DNA from: Lophium mytilinum
Lineage: Eukaryota > Ascomycota > Dothideomycetes > Mytilinidiales > Mytilinidiaceae
NCBI GenBank assembly: GCA_010093605.1
Contig: MU004189.1
Coordinates: 113,582 to 177,581 of the forward strand
Direction: 5' to 3'
Length of the DNA stretch: 64,000 nt
Positions 46,901 to 56,878 of this stretch are shown piece after piece (position 1 is the first letter of the stretch; every line of letters begins with the position of its first letter). The translations under genes were made by a program, and so were the position numbers. The notes beneath the pieces were generated by a model. It searched no databases, was not told the origin of the DNA, and saw only the letters and a program-made list of their open reading frames with translations.

Positions 46901-49900
46901 ATCTTGCGACACCATCGGAAGAGAAGCAAGAGTTCGACTTTACCAGCAAGAAGAAAGGAAAGAAGGGCAAGAAACAGCGTGGACAAAGCTATGACGAGGT
47001 TGCACAAGAGCCTCGTAATGAGAAGCCTACCGAAGGTTCATCAACTGAAGACCGATTGCGCTCCGTGGCTGCGGGTACTGCGGCCTTGGGAATTTTAGGT
47101 CGTGAAATTTTGGAAAGTGCGAAGTCTAAGGATCAAGATGAAAAGGTCGTGGAAAAGGAGGAGGATGCATGGGAACCACAGCCAAAGAAGAAAGGCAAGA
47201 AAGGAAAGAATGGAACGAAAGAGGACGTGGAGGAAACGGCAAGATCACAGCCAGCAGAGATACCCGAGTGGGAAACCACAAGGGAAGAGGTCGTGGATAC
47301 TGCACAAGAGATGCCAGTCGAGAAAGTACAGGTTGTCGAATCCAAGCAAGAGGTTGAGGAAGATGAGGAGTGGGGCGCGGTATCTACAAAGAAGGGCAAG
47401 AAAGGAAAGAAAGGCCGGAAGAACAGCCACCCCGTTCCAAGCCAATCGACGGCTGATGATCTGCCGGTGCCCGAGTCGTCAGCGATCCGGGTCGGCCAGC
47501 ATCTCGTCGAAGACAATACGCCAAGGAGTGTCCTACCAGAAACAGATCACACGCAAGAAGAGGAGGACACGCGAGAGGATCCACCCGTAGGCAAGCTTAA
47601 GAATGTATTCCCAGGAGTGGAAAGAATCAAACGGAGGGCACCTTCATTCCCTGTATCCGAGAAACAGCCAGAGGAGAAGCGTGTCCACCTCCCGGAATTG
47701 GCATCAGAAATCCTGGAAAGCTCAGAAAAGCCGAAGTTCGAGGTTCCAGCTGGGGAGACTCTCATCTCGCAAGAGTTAGCAGCGGAGACCACCCCACGAG
47801 ACACCCACCTCAGGGTAGACCCGAAAGAGCAATCTACCTTGACCAAATCTGCGAGTGCGCAGAGCCTGGCTGCTGTTCTAGAACCAACGTGGTCGTTCCC
47901 CCCAAATCGCGATAGTGCGGTGCATGTTTCCGATTCTCCACTTCTTCCGCCATCTCCATCATTCCATAGTGCGACCAGGGACAGCGGCTACCATGACACC
48001 CAGAGCCCTGTGATCCGCCAGGGCCACGACGCTTCCACTGAGAAATCTAGTTTGGCGCGAGAACTCCCTCAAGACACGCAGCCCCAGGATCAATACCTGG
48101 AGGCTCGCACAGACAAGCCAATGGAGAATGCTCGGGATGCCTCCGATTCCCAGGCTTCTGCGTATCCAAGCACAGCCACCAGCTCTTCCGACCCCCTCCG
48201 AGTCTCTGTAGAAGCTGGTTCCGACTGGGACGTGTCGGTAGCAAACGCCCGCTCTTCCGAGCGAAGCGGCGTGACTGCAACTGGAACAAATGACATGGAG
48301 TCTTCACGCGAATTAACAGGCCGGTCAAGAAGCCCGTCTCTGCCAGATATGGAGGACACTGGAGGTATGCTATCCTCTCCCTCCCCAGTTGATCCTGCAT
48401 CCAAAGAGCGCACATCGGTTTTGTTTCAGTCCTCGCCATTAGTTCGTGACTTGCTCGATCAACTTGCTGAGTCACCATCTACAGAGCGCGCTCGAAGCCG
48501 CCATCTCTCGGCGAGCCCATCTCCCACGCCAACGAGAGGACCTCGGACTAGACACGTGGAAGAACGAACGACCACAAGCCATTCAGACTCTCCTAGCCTG
48601 CAACCACCGGAGACTGTCCGATCTCTTTTCGGCGACCCAGCCGCGAGCAGAGAAGCTGGTAGCTCTCACAAATCAGTCGAGTCTCCGGCAACACCGCAGT
48701 ACTCAACTCCTTCGAATAACGTCTCGTCAATTGCCGCTCAGCTCCACACAATCACAGAGAATAGTCCCGATGATTCTCCTCTCAGCAAGAAGAGCCGCGC
48801 TATTCACGATGTCGGCGCCCCAGATCGAGGAGTCAAGTCAGCTAGACGTTCTGGAACTCCAAAGTCATTCCACGAACGCCTGAAGTCTCCACCTCCTGAT
48901 GCTGCCCCAAAGACGCCACTGAGTAGAGGACACCAAGCACCGAAAACTCCTCACTCCACGGACGACCCACTGTCGCGACTACCATGGCCATCTGTGGACG
49001 CAGAAAACGATGCCATCGATCGAGGCATGACACTCAGCCCAGCACGACGCCTGCCCCACGACCAGCGTTCACCACCTGTCAATGTTGACCCCACGAAGCG
49101 TCGGCCTAGTGGCACACTCTCACCGAGCGTTCCAAGTGACCGTTCAGGCGGCGACCGCTCGGCAGGCAGCATCACTCGATTCAAGACACCCGACCATCTG
49201 CGGCCTCACAGCGCAGCCAGCAACCGGTCAGCCACTCCGCCATTGCGACGAGTGGATCGTCAGGTGTCGGGTGACCTGCGGGCGGCATCGCGGCTTGGCG
49301 GGGTCCATGCGTTGGGCGCTAAAATCCCGTCACCACAACAATCAGACGTCTCCATCCCCGGACCGTCAACATACGACCCGCGCAAGGACAAGGGCAAAGC
49401 CCGCGCCCGAGACATGGACGATGTCTACGTAAGTTGTTTATTCCATTATTGATGCATTCTCGATGATCAGAGATGGCTAACGCTTGTCACAGGAGGCTTG
49501 GGGCGAGGCGCAAGGGTCGCCACTGTCTCCCACGCGACCGCCCAGCGTGCGCAAACGTCAAAGCATGCACATCATGGACCTTCAATCACGCGTCGAACAG
49601 CTCGCAGGGGAGAACCGTTCTCTTCAAGATGCGAGAGCCCAAGCCGAGGAAGAAATCCAGGCCGCCCAGTATCAGCGCCAGGTCGACACTCAAGTTATGA
49701 CCGAGGCTGTCGAAGCACGTGACCGCTCGATTCGCGAGAAGGACATCGAGATTGCGCAGATCCAGGACACCCTTCGCGCATTGCAGCAAGAGGTCTCCCG
49801 ACTCACTGAAGCACACGGCAGTCTCACCGCAACCAACAAGAACCTCATCGACGACACCAATTCCCGCTTCGCACAGCTCCAAAGCGAAGGCCAGCTGGTG

Positions 49901-51118
49901 CACGATCAATGGCAACAGTCTTCCCGAGAGCTCGAAGAGGCGCGCGCACAGCATGCCCAACTCAGCTCTGGCATGGAGGATGTCGTGCGCCATGAAATCG
50001 CACTCGCCCTAGATGACCGCAACGCAGAAATCTCGCGTCTCAACGAAGAGTTGAATACTGCTAGGGAGCAGATCCGGAGCTTGCAACGACAAATTCTTGC
50101 CTCAAAGCAAGGCGACAGCTTCCTCGTTGTTCGGGACGAGGACTACTTCGACAGCGCATGCCAAAAACTCTGCCAACACGTGCAGCAATGGGTGCTGAGA
50201 TTCTCAAAGTTCTCCGATCAGAAACACTGCAAGCTGTCCTCCGAGCTTAATAACGAAAAGATCGAAACTCGACTCGACAATGCTATTCTGGATGGCTCCG
50301 ACGTTGACATGCTGCTTGCAGACCGTGTCAAGCGCCGCGATGTGTTCATGTCGGTCGTCATGACTATGATCTGGGAGTACGTGTTCACGCGTTACTTGTT
50401 CGGCATGGACCGTGAACAGCGCCAGAAACTTAAATCACTAGAAAAGACTTTGAATGAAGTTGGTAAGTTTTTGCGGTCACACGTTTCAACGTAGTGCCCA
50501 TCTAATACGTTCTTAGGTCCTACTCGAGCAGTGGCTCAATGGCGTGCGATTACGCTCACGCTGCTTGCTAAACGAGATGCATTCCAGCAGCAGCGTGGCC
50601 AAGATACTGAAGCAGTCGTTCAGGAAATATTCGGCACGCTCGCGTCGCTACTTCCACCTCCATCACATCTTCAGTCACAGATCCAGGAGTCTCTACGCAA
50701 CGTAATGCGCCTGGCTGTAGAGCTTTCCATTGAGATGCGAACCCAGAGGGCGGAGTACATCATGCTACCGCCACTTCAACCAGAGTACGACACGAACGGA
50801 GATCTCGTGGCCAAAGTCACCTTCAACGCATCGCTCATGAACGAGCGGAGCGGCGAAATCAAATCAAACGACGATCTCGAGGCACGCGGAGCAGTCGTCA
50901 AAATTGTCCTATTCCCATTGGTGGTGAAGAAGGGAGATGATTACGGAGAAGGCGAGGACGAGATTGTGGTCTGTCCTGCGCAGGTGTTGGTAGCGAAGCC
51001 TGCGACGAACAAGAAGGTCGTGAGGGTAATGAGCGGTGCAATGGATATTGACAGTCGGCATAGCCGGTCGGCGCAGAGCTTGGTTCCGGAAAGCATGGAT
51101 ACTAGTAATTTCGTATAG
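22930..51118 (+). CDS. giant leashin-like (LAH) Woronin-body tether, involucrin-repeat protein
   Basis: Three exons (22930-49428, 49493-50462, 50517-51118) give about 9,356 aa; exon 1 alone is 26.5 kb without a stop. Introns are 64 and 54 bp. The N-terminal ~600 residues are Ser/Pro/Gly-rich. They are followed by a conserved-looking block FVDWWKDYEDVRKMEEYTEY-IGVCRECFDPRSS at about 535-567, typical of fungal proteins annotated as involucrin repeat protein. A charged Arg/Glu coiled coil spans ~1197-1415. Then come thousands of residues of acidic linker alternating with Lys-rich SKKxKKGKKGK units. Exons 2-3 encode a coiled coil (~8865-9020) and a globular end. In Neurospora and Aspergillus, leashin tethers Woronin bodies to the cortex and septal pore. 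The assignment here is inferred from size, layout and remembered motifs. A 105-base run of N lies inside, so the true length is uncertain. Confidence 0.8.
26517..27175 (+). other. charged Arg/Glu coiled-coil segment of the giant gene
   Basis: About 220 codons rich in Arg, Glu, Gln and Lys, with strings such as RREQQRRDEEEVRRNDIERM and alanine/leucine at heptad-like spacing. They would form a long single helix or coiled coil. The segment is flanked on both sides by Gly/Ala-rich hydrophobic stretches (about 26390-26450 and 27175-27240). Confidence 0.7.
29689..30069 (+). repeat. tandem DDTRS-SEDRYDENGERKKRHHRR coding repeat
   Basis: Four imperfect units of about 90-96 bp. Each encodes an acidic part (DDDTRSxxSEDRYDENGE) followed by a basic part (RKKRHHRRRESE). 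Amino acids are more conserved than third codon positions, so the units are old enough to have diverged silently. They lie in the giant leashin-like gene. Confidence 0.85.
31485..31632 (+). repeat. short tandem ARE-DxA coding repeat
   Basis: Degenerate 24-30 bp units encode ESDAAKESDATRKLDTPAAR and then REVDTADTREPDIDAAREL. They have the form (A/T)RE(L/P/V)D(I/T). They lie in exon 1 of the giant gene just before a Gly/Ala-rich hydrophobic stretch (about 31690-31745). Confidence 0.7.
32960..36750 (+). repeat. Lys-rich module array I (DEWAxPxSKKDKKGKKGKGKKS)
   Basis: About a dozen modules of 60-110 codons. Each has an acidic Glu/Pro-rich linker ending DEWA or similar, followed by a Lys block such as SKKDKKGKKGKGKKSAPESP. 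Adjacent modules resemble each other more than modules of later arrays, which suggests local unequal exchange. The assembly gap at 34486-34590 falls within this array. Confidence 0.85.
34453..34623. other. assembly gap (105 N) flanked by identical 33-bp repeats
   Basis: Bases 34486-34590 are N. The 33 bases before the gap (34453-34485, starting GCTGCTGATACAAAGCCTGA) are identical to the 33 bases after it (34591-34623). The gap therefore lies within a tandem repeat that the assembly could not resolve. The gap length is a multiple of three and keeps the frame open, but the true size may differ. Confidence 0.97.
36991..37458 (+). repeat. tandem REQEPSEIPLPVDEP coding repeat
   Basis: Seven units of about 54-69 bp encode (L/S)DDREQEPSEIPLPVDEPASS-like sequence with small variations. 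One unit is shortened (DETLDHREQEPSEIPL). This array is free of the Lys blocks that punctuate the rest of the giant protein. Confidence 0.88.
38860..41400 (+). repeat. Lys-rich module array II (TSKKKGKKGKKGRQASVPSTPP)
   Basis: About a dozen modules of 60-100 codons, each with a core like TSKKKGKKGKKGRQASVPST followed by PPVxEEPE and an acidic linker. The core carries an invariant-looking SVPSTP, a possible proline-directed phosphorylation site beside the basic block. A sub-repeat of EPTEAEP/VEHAEPE type lies at about 39680-39750 and 40010-40110. Because Lys/Glu/Pro codons give few antisense stops, this array produces a spurious minus-strand frame of 586 codons. Confidence 0.85.
42830..45170 (+). 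repeat. Lys-rich module array III (EFPAFTTTSKKSKKEKRKSKKGTSTP)
   Basis: About nine modules of 75-110 codons with a core like DEEFPAFTTTSKKSKKEKRK followed by SKKGTSTPVE. This is a third dialect of the Lys block, in which KEKRKSKKG replaces KGKKGKKG. At 43475-43575 a nested 30-bp repeat encodes DKSVQEPEDKSVEEPENKSV. Confidence 0.85.
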
Positions 51119-52153
51119 ATGGGAAAGCGAGTGCATAGGTCTTTGGGCTGGATTTCGGGTTTTTGGCGGCATACTTTCTTTTTTTTGGGTTGGCTGGTTT
51201 TCGGAGTCCAGGATACCTTTACGAATTTCCTTTTGTGTCTTCCTTATTTGTCTGCTTTTGCGAAGCTATAGGCTAGTTCGATGGTATTGAGATTGTGCAT
51301 GTATTAGATAGAGTCTGTATAGTTTGAAAAGCGTTTGATTGCTCTATCTCTGCTACCTTCAATGAGTCGTGGTCCACTCGCATAGCCTACATGGCGCTGC
51401 TCTGACGTCGAGCACTATAAGAAGCCGTGATCAGCTTCAAAAGCAATTCATGACATAGCTTCTCTATTCTGGTTGAGAAGTTGGAGGGCTTCAGGCAGTA
51501 GTGTCCACGTTTCAGATGTTTCTTATTTCTGCATGTGCAGTTCACGATGCCGAGATGATGACTTGGAGGTCCGACTTTCGACGATGAGCTGCAGGACCTC
51601 GGACAGTAGTAACAAATTCCTGAATACTTGTTGAATCGCGACGTCCGGTCAATGATGTGTGAAAAGCTTCTTCGAGTTCGCAGTGTTGATAGTGAGGTGG
51701 GGCGGTTCAGATAGTAGCGACAGGGTGCCGAGTGTTTCGTATTTTGCGGCATCCGATTAATGGCCTGGAAGTTATCACATAGAATGCCTACTCCTGGTGG
51801 TAAGCGGGAGGTTTTCAAACAGTGGTCTCGGCATCCGACACACTTACTCTTTTGCGATGCCAACTTACGCTATGAAGATCACTATGCTTCATTCCAACAT
51901 CCGTGGATGAACTGGAGGATTTCAGGCAGTGGCAATTATTGTGAAGGGAAAAGGCAGATCCCGACGATTTAACATTCTGAACAAAAGTATACCTTCGAGT
52001 CTAGTAACCCCCCCTAAGATAGCCCCTGAAGTAGTTCATTAAACAATACTAGTACGCCAGAAATCACCTGCTCGTTGCCACCTTAATGAGTTAACGCTTC
52101 GTCGCAGAGCCAGCATCAACGCCATGCCTCAGAGCCTTGGAACCGATAGCAGC
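51119..52153. other. intergenic region between convergent genes
   Basis: This is the 3' side of both the giant plus-strand gene and the minus-strand gene at 52154. No coding frame is convincing. About half of it (51440-51960) is a degenerate ~105-bp tandem array related to the dispersed motif. Confidence 0.5.
51440..51960. repeat. degenerate ~105-bp tandem array
   Basis: A core of the form GGAGG-TTCAGGCAGTRGT recurs near 51490 (GGGCTTCAGGCAGTAGTG), 51600 (GACCTCGGACAGTAGTAAC), 51708 (GCGGTTCAGATAGTAGCG), 51811 (GGTTTTCAAACAGTGGTC) and 51919 (GGATTTCAGGCAGTGGCA). The spacing is 103-110 bp. Secondary similarity lies about 20-40 bp after each core (GTTTC-TATTT-GCATCCG-like). The units are heavily diverged. 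Confidence 0.55.
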
Positions 52154-53402
52154 CTAGTCTTCTTCATTCGTAACGTCATCTAGATCGTCTTCCGAACATG
52201 AGCGCGAAAAGTCAGTGTTCTGCGCGTTCGACGATCCTTTGGAGGTAGAATTAGCTAGTGCACCATGTTAACCGATTCGTAGTCTTCATCTTACCGTTCC
52301 TGGCGGCCCTTGGGCTGCCCTTCCGAACTGGAGGATCATCAGGAGTGTCCTAATTTTGTTCCTCTGTTCTGAAAGGTATTAGTAAAACGTGGGTCAAGAC
52401 CATGGAAATACGAACCCTGCTCTCGACCTTCCCGACGGGTACTTCCATGCTGTCGACCTTCCTGGCAGTACCTTCCCCGTAAATGACCTCATAAGCCTAT
52501 TAAGCGTCTTCGAGTCGATGTCGAATTCTCCACCGAATTGCGTGATAAGCTCACGTAATGCCTTCCTCCTCCGGCGATAGATGGAGTGGAGTGATGTATC
52601 GCCTCCTAAGCTAGTGGTTATGTCCATGAGCTTTTGCGGACTGCAGAAAAGGAGCACATAGAGAATGCTAGCTTTACAGTAAAGCATGTTGGGAGCTGCT
52701 TCGATCAGTTCAACGGCTTCTTCTCGAAGTGTTCTGCGAGCGGAGTCATCTTCCCCCAACGCGGCGACAGCTAATCGCTCCGCGTGCTCAGCGGCATCGC
52801 AGACGTCGAGTGGATGCCTGCCCATCGTCTCGGCGAACCAAGGAAGATCGAGCTCGAGGCACTGCGAGCCTTTTGGGATAGTTGGGGGGTAGTATTTGAT
52901 AGAGATTCCGGAAAGGCATCTTGGTAGGGGCGACTCAAAGTTCTCGATCATCCAGTCGGCGGCTGTAGCCATGGCGTCTTCTACACAAGCAAAACCGTCG
53001 TGGACAGCGAGCTGTTCCGAAACTTCATCGGCGTATGTAATGGGATTCTGGTTCGTCATGGGTCGCCTCATCGGATAGGGTTCGCCAATTCACCCAGTCG
53101 CGATCCTTCTGGCTTTTCCGAATGATTCTCTCGAGAAGCGATGTGAGGGCGGCCCGGAATTTGGGGTCGAACTTGGCACTCTCGCTTCTCTCTTCTACGT
53201 ACCTCTCCTGGTAGCTTTTGCGTTGCATCTTCAGGGCCTCTTGATACTTTGGATCCTGTGCCGCTTTCCTCTTCTGCTGTTCTCTGTACTTCTTCTGGTA
53301 CTTCTTCTGGTATTTCTTCTCGTTCGATAGAGCATCTTGTTCGGAATCGTTAGAATGGTTGGAATCCGTTAAATCATTTGGTACGTTGCCTTCATGCATC
53401 AT
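52154..53402 (-). CDS. hypothetical protein, four-exon model
   Basis: Proposed exons on the minus strand are 53402-53094, 53047-52472, 52349-52295 and 52236-52154, about 340 aa. Introns are 46, 122 and 58 bp with GT-AG ends, and all four exons join in frame. Without the first intron the reading splits into two overlapping frames (125 and 225 codons), which is why splicing is preferred. The N-terminal ~75 residues are charged and repetitive (KKYQKKYQKKYREQQKRKAA), likely helical. The centre (NPITYADEVSEQL onward) is mixed alpha-type with no domain I recognise. The C-terminus is acidic (SCSEDDLDDVTNEED). It is divergent from CHL1, 371 bp apart. An alternative is an unspliced, frame-disrupted relic. 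The second intron's donor (GTACTG) is weak, so the C-terminal exons are less certain than the first two. Confidence 0.5.
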
Positions 53403-53773
53403 TAGTGCTTTGCTGCGTTAGCCACTCTCTGGAGGTTAATTGCGTATATGATTAGGAGCAGACGCAGTGCTATTCTAGTACTTCGTGACAGACTGGTATG
53501 CACAGCAACCAAAGCAGCCACCCCTGGAAGTCCTAGCAGCCGTTCTGGATGTAGGTAGCCAGTGGTTGACGAAGGTGCAGTAGCCAGTGGGTGAGGAGTG
53601 GAGGAAGTTAACGTTGGGTATATAGTGGCGCCAAGCCTACTGTCCAATTAGGACTAGCGCGGCAATCGCGCCCGTGTCGACAAGCGTCCCGGCGTACCCC
53701 TGGCGCGCTCTCCGACTTTCTAAGGAGCACCATCGACACCAATACAATCAGAGTAACACCACCTAGCAGAAGG
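53403..53773. promoter_or_regulatory. divergent promoter region (minus-strand gene / CHL1)
   Basis: The 371 bp between the two divergent starts must contain both promoters. A minus-strand frame of 81 codons (53402-53647) is open here, but it has no recognisable features and ends exactly where the next ATG begins, so I do not call it a gene. No specific factor site was identified. Confidence 0.4.
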
Positions 53774-56700
53774 ATGCCAGGGCCTCTCGAGGCGATGGCT
53801 CAACGGGACTTTCATCACCCATACCAGCCGTATGAGATTCAGAAAGAGTTCATGAACGCACTGTATGATTGTATAGAGAGTGGCAAAGTCGGTATATTTG
53901 AGTCGCCTACTGGTACGTAGATCCTGGGTACAAGACATTAATATAGGTCCAATGGCTAAAGTTTGACTTAGGGACGGTAAGCCATATTCCACTCTGGCTA
54001 TCATTTTTTCCTCGTTTGCTCATTGCTCGTCCGATTCACTACGTCAATCAGCATCAATTGTACAGACCGACAAGAGCTTCATCGGCATCCGCATGTCAAA
54101 CATTTTCATTCTTTTCCAGTACTGAGTTCACTAGGGTAAATCTTTGAGCCTCATTTGCGGCTCCTTGACGTGGCTTCGAGATCACAAACGAAAGACATTT
54201 CAAGACGGGTTGAATGAAATTGTTGGTAAGTTCTCCTACCTTCCTATCATGATGAGGAGCAGATTCTAAAACTGCTCAGATGATGATGAACCCGAGTGGA
54301 TGAATGAGTATGTTCGGCGGGAGAAGAAGCAAGCCGCACTTCGTAACCGAGCGGACTTGGAAAGCCGGCTTGAAAAGATACGAGCAAAAGAGAAAAAGAT
54401 CAAGGAGAAGTACGAGAAAGGAGAGCCACCGGCTAAGCGACAGGCGCGTCCACCAACCCCTGAGTAGCGGCGTTTCTAATGTATCTAGAGAGTAGCAACT
54501 ACTGCGACCGACGAAGATGCCGATGAAGCGCAGTTCCTTCTCGACGACTATGAAAGTGACAATCAGTCGAGCACAAAGTTGCACGATGGCTCTCATTACA
54601 CCGGATTATCAGCAGAGACTCGTGCCCTCATGGAGCAGATAAACTCTTCCCTTGGTGACAAGGACGAGGCAACGGACGACCTTCCCGACGAGCTTAAGAT
54701 TTTCTACTGTTCCAGGACACATTCCCAACTCACTCAGTTCTCAAGTGAGTTGAAGCGCGTCAAGATGCCACCAGCTATAGACCCTGAGGATGGACACGAA
54801 ACCAGTTGTAGTGGCGATAATCCGTCAGCTGCAACGGAGGAATTCAAGCACCTCACGCTGGGCTCTCGAAAAAATCTCTGCATCAATCCAAAGGTGAAAA
54901 GTCTCGGCAATGCCACTGCTATCAACGAGCGATGTTTAGATCTACAAAAGTCGGGGGTTTCGGTTGAACGCAAGTGCGCTTTTCTCCCAACCAAAGAAAC
55001 GGAGGCAGTTGTCAACGACTTTCGAGACCATGCTCTAGCCAAAATACGAGATATCGAGGATCTTGGAGTTCTAGGCAAGAAGCTAGGCATTTGCCCATAC
55101 TATTCTTCGAGACCCGCGATAAAGCCATGCGAAGTAAGATCTTGCTAGCACGCCTATAAAATTGACGCGCTGACCCCCACAGATCGTGACTCTGCCATAT
55201 CCACTTCTCTTACAGAAATCCGCACGAGAAGCTCTAAATATCTCTCTGGCCGGCCATGTTATCATCATAGACGAAGCGCATAACCTCATGGACGCTATTG
55301 CCGGAATCAACTCTATTACGGTTTCGCTTGCGCAACTCCGACGCTCGAGAGAGCAACTTACGGTCTACTTACGGAAGTTTCAAAATAAACTGAAAGGAAA
55401 GAACAGGGTCTACGTCACACAGACAGTCCGTCTACTGGACTCCTTGATCCACTATTTGCTTGGGAAGAGCACCAATGCCGAGGCTGATGGAATAGCCAAT
55501 ATTGGCGACTTGATGGCTGGCAAGGGCGTCGATCAGATCGATCTCTTCAAACTCACACTCTATCTAAAAGAGAGCAAACTAGCTCGAAAGGTGGATGGTT
55601 ACATTGCGCAAGTTGAGACTCGGGACGCACCAGCTGCGGGCATGAAAGCGCAGTCCTCCAGGAATCTTCTCTCAGGAACCAAAGATTCAGTTCCTACTCT
55701 AACACACCTGCAAAACTTCTTTCTAGCTCTAATGAACCCGTCCAAGGAAGGGCAGTTCTTCTTCTCGAAGGAGGCCTCGCCCGACTCACTCACTCTTAAG
55801 TACGTGCTTCTTGACCCAACGATGCACTTCAAGGAGATCGTCGATGAAGCCAGAGCTGTCATTCTCGCAGGCGGTACAATGTCTCCGGTATGTACAGTTA
55901 TCATCAAGACTAATTCTAAACTTCTTTCTGACTATTTTAAAGATGGAAGATTACTCGAGACAGCTCTTTTCGTACGTAGAGCCATCGCGCGTCATGACTC
56001 TTTCGTGTGGCCATGTTATACCTCCATCTCAGCTCCTAGCATGTCCTATCGTCTCTGGCGCGGATGGTTCACCATTCGACTTCACGTTTGGGAAACGAGA
56101 TTCTGACAAAACGGTACACTCTCCGAGGGAAACTTGATTACCAAGCTAACGCAAAATTTAGCTGCTCAACTTAGGCCTTTCCCTACTCTCGTTCGTCCAG
56201 CACATACCCGATGGCGTCGTCGTCTTCTTCCCTAGCTACGCTTACCTCGACAAATGCGTTGCGGCGTGGAAACGTCTGAAACTACCATCGAAACCAGGCT
56301 CTGAACCTAATCTGCTCTGGGATGCGCTGGGCGCTACCAAGCCTGTATTCATGGAACAGCGAAGCCAGACTCAGTCAGCTTCAAAGCCTTCGGTCGTCCC
56401 AAATGCAACGGTTGACTCCGTCCTATCTGCCTACAGCAACGCCGTTGCAGCCGGGAACGGCCGCGGTGCTCTTCTTCTATCCGTCATTGGCGGAAGTCTC
56501 TCGGAAGGCATCAACTTTAGCGACGCTCTAGGTCGTGGCGTTGTCGTGGTCGGCCTACCGTTTCCCAACCCCCATACTGCCGAATGGAAGGCCAAGATGG
56601 CTTACATTAGGAGCAAAGCAACAAGCTGGGGACAGAACGGAGATGTGGCAGTGCGGGAATTTTACGAGAACATTTGCATGAGGGCTGTCAATCAGTGCGT

Positions 56701-56878
56701 GGGTCGAGCGATCAGACATCTGGGTGATTATGCCGTGATTCTGATGCTGGACGGACGGTACGGAGAGAAGCGCATACAGTCGAAGCTGCCGGGATGGATT
56801 CGAGGAAGTTTGTTACCCACCGCTTCAATGGGTGAGTTGACTGGAAGACTTGATCGGTTCTTCGAGTCGCAGAAGTGA
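53774..56878 (+). CDS. CHL1: ATP-dependent DNA helicase Chl1 (DDX11/FANCJ family)
   Basis: Eight exons give about 878 aa: 53774-53912, 53972-53976, 54135-54225, 54280-54447, 54493-55133, 55183-55887, 55943-56113 and 56162-56878. The protein is an XPD-like superfamily 2 5'-3' helicase needed for sister-chromatid cohesion in the nucleus. It shows the Q-like [15 protein letters not shown], Walker A ESPTGTGKS (about 43-51), four Fe-S cysteines (about 264, 282, 296, 335), DEAH (378-381) and motif [13 protein letters not shown]. The second exon is only 5 nt. It is required because splicing the flanking exons directly gives a stop, whereas including GGACG gives TGTGKS. The intron at 54448-54492 has a weak GTCCAC donor, in a charged non-conserved linker, so that boundary is uncertain. 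The other introns are 48-59 bp except the 158-bp one after the microexon. Confidence 0.92.
53972..53976 (+). other. CHL1: predicted 5-nt microexon in CHL1
   Basis: Exon 1 ends CCTACTG before donor GTACGT. Acceptor TTGACTTAG precedes GGACG, which is followed by donor GTAAGC. The next acceptor CACTAG precedes GGTAAATCT. Joining these gives ACT GGG ACG GGT AAA TCT, that is T-G-T-G-K-S of Walker A. Skipping GGACG gives an in-frame TAA. Using one intron from GTACGT to TTAG and reading on leaves a long insertion in place of GKS. Confidence 0.75.

Noticed and set aside
53402-53647. 81-codon minus-strand frame between the unknown gene and CHL1
   Set aside because: No recognisable feature, and it ends exactly where the next ATG begins. 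It lies in the short divergent promoter interval.
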